Translations under genes and position numbers: made by a program
Shown: positions 24,563-33,461 of the stretch, in pieces
How the letters are laid out: every line of letters starts with the position of its first letter
Numbering within the stretch: the stretch's first letter is position 1
DNA from: Saccharopolyspora rectivirgula DSM 43747
GTDB taxonomy: Bacteria; Actinomycetota; Actinomycetes; Mycobacteriales; Pseudonocardiaceae
Direction: 5' to 3'
NCBI RefSeq assembly: GCF_000497205.1
Contig: NZ_AYJW01000003.1
Location: 1-64,000, forward strand
DNA length: 64,000 bases
Notes under the pieces: generated by a model
Databases searched by the model: none
What the model was told of the DNA's origin: nothing
The model's input: only the letters and a program-made list of their open reading frames with translations

Positions 24563-25537
24563 TCAGTCCGCGTTGAGCACCCGGATCGGTTCACCGCGCA
24601 GGAACGCGTGGATGTCCTCCACCGTCTCGGCGTAGAACGTGCGGTAGGTGCCGTCGGTGACGTAACCGATGTGCGGGGTCAGCACGGTGCGCGGCGTGCT
24701 GCGCCACGGGTCGTCGACGGGCAGCGGTTCCCGACCGAACACGTCGATCCCGGCACCGGCGATCCGCCCTTCGCGCAGCGCTGCTTGCAGGGCGGCTTCG
24801 TCGACGATCGGGCCGCGCGAGGTGTTGATCAGGTAAGCGGTGGGTTTCATCAGCGCCAGTTCGGCGGCGCCGACGAGTCCCCTGGTGCGCCGGCTGAGCA
24901 CGGTGTGGATGGTCAGGATGTCCGAGTCGGTGAACAGCTCCTCCTTGTCCACCCGGACCGCACCGACCTCCTCGGCCGCCTCGTCGGTGAGGTTCTGGCT
25001 CCAGGCGATGACGTTCATGTTGAACGCGCGCGCGATGGAAGCCACCTGCTTGCCGAGGCGCCCCAGGCCGAGCACGCCCAGGGTGCGGCCCTCGAGTTCC
25101 ACTCCGATGTGGTGCTGCCAGCCGCCTTCCCGGATGATCCGGTCCTCGGCGGGGATGTTGCGGGTGAGCGCGAATATCAATCCCCAGGTCAGCTCCGCGG
25201 TCGGCGCCCAGGAGCGGTCTTGGGCCGCACCTCCGCTGTTGGTGCCGCACACCGTGATGCCGTGCTCCGTGGCCGCTGCCAGGTCGATGGCCGCGTTGCG
25301 CATCCCGGTGGTCACCAGCAGCTGCAGGTTCGGCAGCGCGGCGAGGACCTCGCGGGGGAAGCGGGTGCGCTCGCGCATCGCGGCCACCACCTGGAACGGC
25401 TGCAGCTTCCGGACCAGTTCGCGGGGGTCGGCGATGTGCTCGTGGAAGAACTCGACTCGTGCTGGTAAGGACTGCCAGTCGGCGTAGTCCCGGGCAACGC
25501 CCTGGTAGTCGTCCAGGACAGCTACTCGAACGTCCAT
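24563..25537 (-). CDS. D-2-hydroxyacid dehydrogenase (phosphoglycerate-dehydrogenase-like)
   Basis: NAD(P)-dependent dehydrogenase, 324 aa. The Rossmann motif is LGLGRLGKQ. The catalytic triad is Arg241 (NTSRGPIVD), Glu270 (GREPLP) and His289 (TPHIGY), all present. It belongs to the broad serA/hydroxyphenylpyruvate-reductase group; an unusual KPTAYLINTS precedes the Arg. It stands alone, divergent from the DUF952-cupin gene by 73 bases. Confidence 0.87.
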   Translation of the reverse strand: MDVRVAVLDDYQGVARDYADWQSLPARVEFFHEHIADPRELVRKLQPFQVVAAMRERTRFPREVLAALPNLQLLVTTGMRNAAIDLAAATEHGITVCGTNSGGAAQDRSWAPTAELTWGLIFALTRNIPAEDRIIREGGWQHHIGVELEGRTLGVLGLGRLGKQVASIARAFNMNVIAWSQNLTDEAAEEVGAVRVDKEELFTDSDILTIHTVLSRRTRGLVGAAELALMKPTAYLINTSRGPIVDEAALQAALREGRIAGAGIDVFGREPLPVDDPWRSTPRTVLTPHIGYVTDGTYRTFYAETVEDIHAFLRGEPIRVLNAD

Positions 25538-25610
25538 CCGGCCTCCTCCGTGGAATCGCCGGTGATCCTATGCTGAATTTCTCACGTCGAGATCACATCG
25601 GGAGCGGCCG

Positions 25611-26405
25611 GTGGGCGACACTGTAACGATGAACGGCAAACTGCTCCACCTGCTTCCGTTGAGCGAGTACCAGGCCGCTCGAGCGCAGCCGATCCGGCCG
25701 GACACCCTGGACCGGGAAGGCTTCACGCACTGCTCACCCGATGTGCCCACCGCGCTCGCCGTGGCCAACACGCTGTTCCAGGAGTCCACCGAGCAGCTGG
25801 TGGCGATCGAGCTCGATCCGGAGAAGCTGAGCGCACCGGTCCGGTGGGAGAAGCCGAGCCCCCGCCCTCCTGAAGGGGTGTCCCCGGACGTGCTGATGCC
25901 GCACGTCTACGGTCCTCTCGACCCGGAAGCCGTGCTCGACATCCGGTACGCGCGCCGGGACACCCGGGGCCGGTACATCGCTCTGGAGACCCGCAGCCAG
26001 ACCGCCGAGGAGTACGACCTGCTGCCGCACCCGGAGGGCGGTTGGTACCGGCGGACGTGGACCAGTCCCCGAAGCGTGGAGACCCCCAACGGGCCGCGCC
26101 CCACCGCGACGGCCATCTACTTCCTGCTGCCGCCCGGGCAGACCTCGGCCTGGCACGTCGTGTCGTCCGCCGAGTTGTGGCTGTGGCACCGCGGGGGCCC
26201 GTTGACCCTGTCCCTCGCCGGGACCGGCGAGGAGCCGGCTGACGACCCGCAGCAGGTGGTGCTCGGCGTCGGGGCGGGCCAGTCCCCGCAGGCGTTGGTG
26301 CCCGCGGGCACCTGGCAGCGAGCCACCGCGTCGGCCACCGTGGAGACGTTGGTCAGCTGCGTCGTTTCCCCGGGGTTCGACTTCGCGGACTTCCGCGCGT
26401 TGTGA
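25611..26405 (+). CDS. DUF952 plus cupin_5 (DUF985) fusion protein
   Basis: Two domains in one 264-residue chain. The first (about 7-118) is DUF952, with LLPLSEYQAARAQ, GFTHCSPDVPTALAVANTLF and MPHVYGPLDPEAVL. The second (about 128-264) is a DUF985 cupin, with PHPEGGWYRRTWTSP, TAIYFLLPPGQTSAWHVVSS and PAGTWQRA. The cupin has the His and Glu/Trp pattern typical of small-molecule cupins. Start GTG 25611 or ATG 25629 are both possible. Neither domain has a settled reaction. The tail overlaps the convergent membrane protein gene by 53 bases. Confidence 0.82.
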   Translation: MGDTVTMNGKLLHLLPLSEYQAARAQPIRPDTLDREGFTHCSPDVPTALAVANTLFQESTEQLVAIELDPEKLSAPVRWEKPSPRPPEGVSPDVLMPHVYGPLDPEAVLDIRYARRDTRGRYIALETRSQTAEEYDLLPHPEGGWYRRTWTSPRSVETPNGPRPTATAIYFLLPPGQTSAWHVVSSAELWLWHRGGPLTLSLAGTGEEPADDPQQVVLGVGAGQSPQALVPAGTWQRATASATVETLVSCVVSPGFDFADFRAL

Positions 26406-26802
26406 ACCGGCCCTTCGGGCGCCGCATCGCTCCCGGCCCGCCGGCCGGGACCGCCCGGCGGACGCCGACCGGGTGCGGGAGCCGCAGCAGCCGGCGCCGG
26501 CTCACCGACACCACGGCGAAGGCCATCGCAGCGATCATGATCAGCACGGACACCGCGGGAATGCGGCGGCTGCCGGCGCGCTCCTGCAGCGCTGCCCGCT
26601 GCTGGTCGTACACCGCGAGCAGCCTGTCGGCCGGTTCAGCCGGGCTGGGCTCGGAGGCGACCGGCTGGGGCTCGCGTCTGGGCGGGCCCGGCTGGACCAG
26701 TTTGTGCTCCACCCAGGCCATGGCGAGCAGCGACCCCATGACCGTGCCTATCCCTGCTGAAGCGGCCAGCACGAACCCGGCCAGTGAATTAATCACTGGC
26801 AT
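26353..26802 (-). CDS. Putative small membrane protein with two hydrophobic helices
   Basis: I do not recognise the family. From ATG 26802 (after GGGGGG) the 149-residue product has a hydrophobic helix at about 4-28 (LAGFVLAASAGIGTVMGSLLA). A Pro/Glu-rich loop and short coil (DRLLAVYDQQRAALQERAG) follow, then a second helix at about 82-98 (AVSVLIMIAAMAFAVV) and a long Arg/Pro-rich tail. The tail overlaps the end of the DUF952-cupin gene, which weakens the call. The two helices and their codon use look genuine. Confidence 0.5.
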   Translation of the reverse strand: MPVINSLAGFVLAASAGIGTVMGSLLAMAWVEHKLVQPGPPRREPQPVASEPSPAEPADRLLAVYDQQRAALQERAGSRRIPAVSVLIMIAAMAFAVVSVSRRRLLRLPHPVGVRRAVPAGGPGAMRRPKGRFTTRGSPRSRTPGKRRS

Positions 26803-27176
26803 CACCCCCCGACGCCGTATGACAGGCTGCAGCGATTGCGGTAAAGATCGGCAAAGCCCGCTGGACAGGCCGTGCACCGACCTGAACAGGCATGGATCCC
26901 CCTGTGGTTAACCGTATGGCGGCTGCTGCCGGCACGCCGGACACCGCCCGCGCACCTCGCTCGAACAGGGGACGTGACCAGGCCGTTCGGTGAATGACCA
27001 ACTTGCGGGGCAAATCAGGACTCGTGCACCGCGACCCCCGGCGGCAGAATGGGACATACAACCCGAGGTGTGACACAAGCCCCGTGCGGGCAACGCGGTG
27101 TTCCTCGCCGGCGTGTTCCTCACCAGGGGTCCAGCGCTTCTCCAGTCGCCGGTCAACCGAGGGGAGGTAATCGGCC
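26803..27176. other. 374-base intergenic stretch
   Basis: No gene is supportable. The stretch separates two divergent small membrane-protein genes and presumably holds both promoters. Short open frames on either strand show no family signature. Confidence 0.5.
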
Positions 27177-27575
27177 GTGAGGGATTATGCCGTCCACCTG
27201 GTCTTCCACCTGCTGGCCGGGCTCCTGGGCGCGATCGCGGGAGTGGCCGCGGGGATGTGGTGGACCGGCCGCAGCCCGGCGGCCTTGTGGCTCGCCATCG
27301 GAGCGCTGATCATCGGATTCGTCGTACTGCTCCTGCAGAACCTGTACATCAACGCTCTTCCGAGCCGAGCACGACGAGCGCGACCGGCAGCGCGGCGCCC
27401 GGGAACCGCTTCCCGGGAGAGCCGGGCGAACAGGACCCTCCCGGAAGGCGAGTTCCCCTCCGCAACACCGAACACGTGGGTGCAACCGGCGGACCGGGAA
27501 GGCCCCGGCGAGGCCGCGGAAGCGGACGTCCCCCGGGAGCGGCGGAGCGCGCACCCACCCACCAAGCGCCTGTGA
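27177..27575 (+). CDS. Putative two-helix membrane protein
   Basis: A 132-residue product whose GTG start at 27177 is well placed after GGGGAGG. Residues 4-27 and 35-56 are two hydrophobic helices (VFHLLAGLLGAIAGVAAGMW and WLAIGALIIGFVVLLLQNLY). The rest is a basic, Pro-rich, probably disordered cytoplasmic tail. Family unknown. It lies 127 bases before the GH2 gene on the same strand. Confidence 0.65.
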   Translation: MRDYAVHLVFHLLAGLLGAIAGVAAGMWWTGRSPAALWLAIGALIIGFVVLLLQNLYINALPSRARRARPAARRPGTASRESRANRTLPEGEFPSATPNTWVQPADREGPGEAAEADVPRERRSAHPPTKRL

Positions 27576-27702
27576 AGGGCTTCCTCCACCAGGGCGAAAC
27601 CCGACTCGTTGGCTGGTCAGCCCACTCCCTCTGTGTTCGAATCACCTGGATCGCGGCTGCCGCACGCCGCTCGCTGACCGACGCCAGAGGTGCTGGCCCC
27701 CG

Positions 27703-30069
27703 ATGCCCAACGAGTTCTTCCCCTCCGCCAGCAGGTTCTCCCGGCGCGCGCTGTGGCGCACCGCCGCCGTGGTCGCCGCCCTGCTGGCCTTCCCCCGTTC
27801 CGCGCCAGCGACCGGCAGCGGAGCCGCCCGCCAGCGCTTCCCCCTGCTGCGGGGGTGGTCGGTCCGCCCGTCGCCCGCGGGACGGGCGGACGCGGTCGAC
27901 CTCCCGCACAGCCCGGTGCAGCTGCCGTGGCGCGACTGGGAACCGGCCAGTTGGGAACGCTCGTGGCACTACGAGAAGACCTTCGCCTTCCACCCCCAGC
28001 GGGGGATGCGGTACTTCCTCGATTTCGACGGGGTGCTGACCAGCGCGACACCCGTGCTCAACGGCCACGAGCTCCCGCAGCACCGCGGCGGCTACCTGCC
28101 GTTCCGGTACGAGGTCACCGACCTGCTCCGCACCGAGAACCACCTCGCGGTGACGGTGGACGGCGCCCCCGACCCCGAGGTGCCGCCGAACCACGGACCG
28201 GGCCAACCCAGTTCCGCCGTGGACTTCTGGCAGCCGGCCGGGATGTACCGGGAGGTGTGGTTGACCTGCCTGCCGGCCGACCACATCAGCGATGTCTTCG
28301 CCAAACCGGTCGAGGTGCTCGACGAGCGGCGTCGCGGTCTGGTCGTGCAGTGCGAGCTCGACCTGGCGGTCGGTGGGCCGGGGTACCGGTTGGGCGTGGA
28401 GCTGCGGCGGGACGGGGTCGTCCTCGCCGCGACGAGCCGATCGCTGGCCGCCCTGCCGCCGGGGCGGCACACCGTTCGCTTGGGCCTGGAGCGGTTGTCC
28501 GGGATCGAGTTGTGGCACGTGTCCCGCCCCGAGCTGTACGACGTGGTGGTCACGCTCTCGGCGGGCGGTTCCCCCGTGCACGACTACCGGGTGCGGACGG
28601 GGTTCCGGGAAGCGGTGTTCACCACCTCCGGCTGCTACCTCAACGGCGAGCGGCTGCAGGTCTTCGGGTTGAACCGGCACCAGCTGTTCCCGTTCGTCGG
28701 CGCGGCGATGCCCGCCCGGGTGCAGCGGCGGGACGCCGAAATGCTGCGGCGGGAGCTGAACTGCAACATGGTCCGCTGCTCGCACTACCCGCAGCACCCG
28801 GCTTTCCTGGACGCCTGCGACGAGCTCGGGCTGATGGTGTGGGTGGAGCCGCCCGGCTGGCAGCACCTGGGCGGCCGGGAGTGGCTGGCCCGCTCCTACC
28901 GGGACGTGCGGGAGATGATCCTCCGGGACCGCAACCACCCCAGTGTCGTGCTGTGGGGCGCCCGGTTGAACGAGACACCGGGGAACGCCGAGTTCTACAC
29001 GGCCACCGAACGGCTCGCCAAGTCCTTGGACGACTCCAGGCAGACCACCGGCGGCATGCACCCGGCCGATCACGACAGCACCGATTTCCAGCACGACGTC
29101 TTCGGCTACAACGATTACGCGTGGACACCGGGCCCGGACGGCGCCCCGCAGCCCGAGCCGCTCCCCCCGCGCACCGATTTCCCCTATCTGATCAGCGAAG
29201 CCGTGGGCACCCTCTCCGGACCGGCGAAGTTCTACCGGCGCACCGACCGGCAACCGGTGCAGCAGGGGCAAGCACTGGCGCACGCCCGCGTGCACGATCG
29301 CGCGATGCGCGATCCGGCCTGCACCGGGGTGCTGGCCTGGTGCGGGTTCGACTACCCGTCCGGGAACGGGAACGTCTTCCACGGCATCAAGTGGCCCGGC
29401 GTGGTCGACCTGTTCCGAGTCCCCAAGCCCGGCGCCGCGTTCTACCGGGCGCAGGTGGATCCCCGGCAGCGGGGGGTCATCGAGCCTTCGTTCTACTGGG
29501 ACTTCTCGATCATCCCGGTCACCGAGCTCGGCGACCGGGCGGCTATATGGTCGAATGTGGATCTTCTGAAGATCTATTTGGACGGTCTGCACCACTCAGA
29601 TCTTTCCGCCGCGAGGGAGGAATTCCCCCACCTCGCCTATCCACCGTTCTTCGCCAATTTTTCCAATGTGGATCCTTCGGAACTGAGGATCGACGGCTAT
29701 CTGGACGGACAACTGGTGGCCAGCCGCAAGTTCTGCGCGGACCGTGGTCTAGACCGGCTGGAGCTCAGCGTGGATTCCGCTGCCCTCACCGCAGCAGAAC
29801 CGGACGCCCCCCGAGCCGAGCTGCGAGCCACGGACCGCTACGGGAACAACCGACCTCACGTCCGGGGAAATGTTGATCTGACGCTCACCGGACCGGCAAT
29901 TCTGATCGGCGCAAACCCCTTTCCGCTGTCCGAAACAGGAGGAGCTGGGGCGGTGTGGCTGCGCAGCACCGGAACCCCCGGGACCGCGCTCCTGCGCGCC
30001 GAGCACCCCGTTCTCGGCTCAGCAACGGCCCGAATCCACATCACCGCGGACCCCGCGGTCAGCGGTTGA
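27703..30069 (+). CDS. Secreted glycoside hydrolase family 2 protein (beta-galactosidase-like)
   Basis: A 788-residue GH2 enzyme with an N-terminal export signal (RFSRRALWRTAAVVAALLAF, twin-Arg-like, cleavage around residue 36). The jelly-roll sugar-binding domain follows at about 45-190 (WERSWHYEKTF), then an Ig-like domain and a TIM barrel. The family block FGLNRHQLFPFVG is present, as is NCNMVRCSHYPQHPAFLD. The acid/base candidate is the Glu in LWGARLNETPG and the nucleophile candidate the Glu in LISEAVG. The C-terminus carries beta-sandwich domains. It likely acts on beta-galactosides or glucuronides outside the cell; substrate unknown. It is monocistronic. Base composition becomes less GC-rich after 29540. 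Confidence 0.85.
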   Translation: MPNEFFPSASRFSRRALWRTAAVVAALLAFPRSAPATGSGAARQRFPLLRGWSVRPSPAGRADAVDLPHSPVQLPWRDWEPASWERSWHYEKTFAFHPQRGMRYFLDFDGVLTSATPVLNGHELPQHRGGYLPFRYEVTDLLRTENHLAVTVDGAPDPEVPPNHGPGQPSSAVDFWQPAGMYREVWLTCLPADHISDVFAKPVEVLDERRRGLVVQCELDLAVGGPGYRLGVELRRDGVVLAATSRSLAALPPGRHTVRLGLERLSGIELWHVSRPELYDVVVTLSAGGSPVHDYRVRTGFREAVFTTSGCYLNGERLQVFGLNRHQLFPFVGAAMPARVQRRDAEMLRRELNCNMVRCSHYPQHPAFLDACDELGLMVWVEPPGWQHLGGREWLARSYRDVREMILRDRNHPSVVLWGARLNETPGNAEFYTATERLAKSLDDSRQTTGGMHPADHDSTDFQHDVFGYNDYAWTPGPDGAPQPEPLPPRTDFPYLISEAVGTLSGPAKFYRRTDRQPVQQGQALAHARVHDRAMRDPACTGVLAWCGFDYPSGNGNVFHGIKWPGVVDLFRVPKPGAAFYRAQVDPRQRGVIEPSFYWDFSIIPVTELGDRAAIWSNVDLLKIYLDGLHHSDLSAAREEFPHLAYPPFFANFSNVDPSELRIDGYLDGQLVASRKFCADRGLDRLELSVDSAALTAAEPDAPRAELRATDRYGNNRPHVRGNVDLTLTGPAILIGANPFPLSETGGAGAVWLRSTGTPGTALLRAEHPVLGSATARIHITADPAVSG

Positions 30070-30143
30070 CGCCCCCCCGCCACCCGACGCCCCGGGCAGC
30101 GCCACAACGGTCCGCGGTGTCGAAAACTCGCCAACACCACCAC

Positions 30144-30159
30144 TGGTCCAAAAGGACCA
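30144..30159. promoter_or_regulatory. Short perfect palindrome upstream of the permease
   Basis: TGGTCC-AAAA-GGACCA is a perfect inverted repeat in the 293-base gap before the permease. It could be an operator for a dimeric regulator. The rest of the gap shows no gene. Confidence 0.4.
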
Positions 30160-30362
30160 ACGAAGCCCCCGGGGCCGCTTTCACCTCTGCTTTCGCTGCT
30201 CGAAAAAACCTTGCGGCGCCAAGGGATTGATCACCACTCGGCAACGAATCCTTGACCGTCTTGCCGAGCGTGATCTGACGAACAATCCTGTTCGTGACAA
30301 GTCCCCGGGTTCGCCGGCTCTGCCGGCTTCTCGAGGACACGGGGGGGAGGAGGGCCATCCCA

Positions 30363-31859
30363 ATGACTATTTTGCGGGTCAAATCAGTCGAGCAGTCCAT
30401 CCGAGACGCGGAAGCCCCTGAATTCCGACTGCGCCGGGTGCTCAGCGCGTGGGACCTGCTGGGTATCGGGATCGGCGCGATCATCGGTACCGGCATCTTC
30501 GTGCTCACCGGGGTAGCCGCCGCTACCGATGCCGGACCGGCCATTTCGATCTCGTTCGTGCTCTCCGGCATCGCCTGCGGACTGGCTGCGCTGTGCTACG
30601 CCGAATTCGCTTCCGTGGTGCCGGTCGCCGGTTCGGCCTACACCTTCTCCTACGCCTCGCTGGGCGAGTTCTTCGCCTGGCTCATCGGGTGGGACCTGAT
30701 ACTCGAGTTCGTCATCGGTGCCTCCACCGTTTCCGTGGGGTGGTCCCAATACCTGGTGGAGGCGCTCAGCTCGGCCGGACTGGCCTTGCCGGAAGAGCTG
30801 ACCGCGGCACCCGGAGCAGGTGGGGTCATCAACCTGCCCGCGCTCCTCATCGCGCTGGTGCTGACCGTCGTGCTGGTGGTCGGGATCAAGCTGAGCTCGG
30901 CGGTGACCAACGTGATCGTGGCCATCAAGGTGGCCGTCGTCCTGTTCTTCATCATCTTCGGCGCGTTCTTCATCAACACCGCGAACTGGAGCCCCTTCCT
31001 GCCTCCGCACCAGCCGCCGGAGCCCGGCACCTCCGCCTCGCCGCTGGAAGACCCGTTGATCAACGCCATATTCGGGCAGACCGGTTCGTACGGGCTCAGC
31101 GGTCTGGTCGCCGGTGCCGCGCTGGTGTTCTTCGCCTACATCGGTTTCGACATCGTCGCCAGCGGCGCCGAGGAAACCCGGCGACCGCAACGCGACATGC
31201 CCATCGGCATCCTGGGCTCCCTGGCCGTCTGCTCCGTGCTCTACGTCCTGGTGTCGCTGGTGATGACGGGGATCGTGAAGTACACGGACCTGAACACCGC
31301 GGCCCCGATGGCGACCGCCTTCCAAGCGATCGGAGCCCCGTGGGCGGTGGGGCTGGTCTCGCTCGGCGCGATCGCCGGTCTCACCACGGTCATCCTGATC
31401 CTGATGCTCGGTCAGGCCCGGGTGGCGTTCGCGATGAGCCGGGACGGCCTGCTGCCGACCTGGTTTGCCAAGGTGCACCCCAAGTACCGCACCCCGTACC
31501 GGGTCACCCTGTGCACCGGTGTCGTGGTGGCGCTCATCGCCTCGCTCACCCCGATCGACGTGCTGGCCGAGATGACCAACATCGGCACCCTGTTCGCCTT
31601 CGTGCTGGTGTCCGCGGGCGTGCTGGTGCTGCGGCGCACCCGACCGGACCTGCCCCGGGCGTTCCGGGTCCCCGGCGTCCCGGTCGTTCCGGCGCTGGCG
31701 GTGCTGGCCTGCCTGTACCTGATGCTCAACCTGGAAGGCTGGACCTGGATCCGGTTCGCGGTCTGGATGCTGTTCGGCCTGGTCGTCTACTTCCTCTACA
31801 GCAAGAAGAACAGCAGGCTGGCCAGGGCCGAGAGCGGGGAGAGCACCGGCGAGCAGTGA
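30363..31859 (+). CDS. APC-superfamily amino-acid permease (CAT/YfnA-like)
   Basis: A 498-residue inner-membrane transporter with about 12-13 helices. The APC signature GIGIGAIIGTGIFVLTG is near the N-terminus. PAISISFVLSGIACGLAALCYAEF and a helix-8 FDIVASGAEETRRPQRDMPI follow. These fit the cationic-amino-acid-transporter branch. GGAGGAGGG (30346-30354) precedes ATG 30363 at eight bases. It converges on the IclR gene by a 30-base gap. The substrate could be an amino acid or N-methylated amino acid related to the adjacent sarcosine/dimethylglycine genes, but the sequence does not prove this. Confidence 0.88.
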   Translation: MTILRVKSVEQSIRDAEAPEFRLRRVLSAWDLLGIGIGAIIGTGIFVLTGVAAATDAGPAISISFVLSGIACGLAALCYAEFASVVPVAGSAYTFSYASLGEFFAWLIGWDLILEFVIGASTVSVGWSQYLVEALSSAGLALPEELTAAPGAGGVINLPALLIALVLTVVLVVGIKLSSAVTNVIVAIKVAVVLFFIIFGAFFINTANWSPFLPPHQPPEPGTSASPLEDPLINAIFGQTGSYGLSGLVAGAALVFFAYIGFDIVASGAEETRRPQRDMPIGILGSLAVCSVLYVLVSLVMTGIVKYTDLNTAAPMATAFQAIGAPWAVGLVSLGAIAGLTTVILILMLGQARVAFAMSRDGLLPTWFAKVHPKYRTPYRVTLCTGVVVALIASLTPIDVLAEMTNIGTLFAFVLVSAGVLVLRRTRPDLPRAFRVPGVPVVPALAVLACLYLMLNLEGWTWIRFAVWMLFGLVVYFLYSKKNSRLARAESGESTGEQ

Positions 31860-31889
31860 CCGGGCGTTCGAGCCGCCGACCAGCTCCGC

Positions 31890-32684
31890 TCAGGGCGCGT
31901 CCAGATAGCCCAACTGGGTGGACAGCTGGTCGGCGGCTCCGCGCAGCAGGTCGATCACTTCCCCGATCCGCTTGCGGGAGAAGCGGTACGACGGCCCGGA
32001 AGCGCTCAACGCGGCCACCACCGTGCCGTCGCGGCCGTGCACCGCGACAGCCACCGCGTTGAGCCCCAGCTCGAGCTCCTCGTAGCTGGTGGCGTAACCG
32101 TCCCGGGCGATCCGGTCGAAGTCCTTGCGCAGCTGCCCCGCGTCGACGACGGTGCGCGGGGTGTACCGCTCGAGCGGCTCCCGCAGGATCTTCTCCCGCT
32201 CGTGCTCGGGCGCGTAGGCGAGCAGGACCTTCCCGCTGGAGGTGGCGTGCAGCGGCGTGCGCTGCCCCACCCAGTTGTGCGCGGTGACCGCGGCGGTTCC
32301 GCGGGCCTGGCTGATGTTGATGGCAACGGCGTCGTCCCGAACCGCGATGTTGACCGTTTCCCCCAGCTCGGCGGCCAAGTTCTCGCAGAAGGGGCGTCCC
32401 AACCTGGGCAGGTCCATCCGCTCGGTGGCGGCCCCGGCGAGCCGGACCACGCCGAACCCGATGGTGTACTTCCCGCGTTCGCCCTGCTGTTCGACCAGCC
32501 CGCGGGCTTCCAACACGCTGACGAGCCGGGAAGCGGTGGACTTGTGCACACCGAGTTCCGCGGCGATCTCGGTGATACCGGCTTCTCCGTTGCGGGCCAG
32601 CAGTTCCATGATCGTTATCGCTCGGTCGACGGATTGGACCAGAGCACCAGAACTCCTGCCGCGTCCCTCATCTGCGCTACTCAC
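31890..32684 (-). CDS. IclR-family transcriptional regulator
   Basis: A 264-residue IclR regulator. The N-terminal winged helix spans about 18-75 (SVDRAITIMELLARNGEAGI, LGVHKSTASRLVSVLEARGL). The C-terminal effector domain includes GQRTPLHATSSGKVLLAY and DGYATSYEELELGLNAVAV. I favour GTG 32684 because it gives a standard N-terminus; a longer frame from 32741 exists. It lies 141 bases downstream of soxG on the same strand and is the obvious local controller for the sarcosine/dimethylglycine genes, although no binding site has been shown. Confidence 0.87.
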   Translation of the reverse strand: MSSADEGRGRSSGALVQSVDRAITIMELLARNGEAGITEIAAELGVHKSTASRLVSVLEARGLVEQQGERGKYTIGFGVVRLAGAATERMDLPRLGRPFCENLAAELGETVNIAVRDDAVAINISQARGTAAVTAHNWVGQRTPLHATSSGKVLLAYAPEHEREKILREPLERYTPRTVVDAGQLRKDFDRIARDGYATSYEELELGLNAVAVAVHGRDGTVVAALSASGPSYRFSRKRIGEVIDLLRGAADQLSTQLGYLDAP

Positions 32685-32825
32685 AGGCCAACCGTATCCG
32701 TAGCGGGTCCGTTTCCCGTATTGTTCGCTCGCGCTTCCCACATTCGCACATCAAGAAGAGCGAACCAGGGGCACAAGACCCCCGCCGCGTTCGGGCGGAC
32801 CCCGGCACCGGCCGCTCGGGCGCGC

Positions 32826-33461
32826 TCAGCTCCCGTCCCGGTATTCGGCCATCGCGTCCAGCAGCAGGTCGGCCAGGTAGCCGGCGAACGAGCACCGCAC
32901 CAGCAGCCGGTAGCGCGGTTCCTCGGTCAACTGCCACAGGATCGCCTGGGTCCGGCCGAGGAGCGTCTGGGCGCACCGGCCGGGGCCGAACGACCTCGGG
33001 TGCAGATCCAACGAGCAGACCTTCTCCAGCACGTCGCGGGCCATCGGTCCGCGGAGGTCGAGCGTGGTCTGGTTGGCCGAAACGTCCACCACGGAGCCGA
33101 ACGAATCCGCCAGGCCTCGCGTCAACCGGTCGACGACGTCCCCGATCGCGCCGTCCGGAGCGACCACCAACCACTCGTCCGGGCCGAGCCGCAGCACGGC
33201 GGTGGTCTCGTCGCCGTGGACCGCGTTCGGCCGCTCCGTCGGCAGTTCCACCCCGAGTTCCCGGCCGATCCCGGCCACCGCCGGACTCCCCGGGTGGACC
33301 CGGAGGTTCACCTGGGTGAGGAAGGGTTCTTCGGCGAGCTGGACGCCGCGGGGACCGGGGACGCTGCGGGCGGCGAGCTCAGCAGCCCGATCGGCGAGCG
33401 GGCTCTGCCGCACCGCGCTGCCCGCTCCGGATCGCCGGTCAGCCGGATGCACGACCGTCAC
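32826..33461 (-). CDS. soxG: Sarcosine oxidase gamma subunit
   Basis: The small 211-aa GcvT-like subunit of heterotetrameric sarcosine oxidase. The family block is visible as WLVVAPDG, SFGSVVDVSANQTTLDLRGP and LEKVCSLDLHPRSFGPGRCA, ending in a conserved C-terminal SFAGYLADLLLDAM. GTG 33461 overlaps the soxA end by 23 bases, so it is coupled to soxA. Its role in the complex is structural. Confidence 0.92.
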   Translation of the reverse strand: MTVVHPADRRSGAGSAVRQSPLADRAAELAARSVPGPRGVQLAEEPFLTQVNLRVHPGSPAVAGIGRELGVELPTERPNAVHGDETTAVLRLGPDEWLVVAPDGAIGDVVDRLTRGLADSFGSVVDVSANQTTLDLRGPMARDVLEKVCSLDLHPRSFGPGRCAQTLLGRTQAILWQLTEEPRYRLLVRCSFAGYLADLLLDAMAEYRDGS

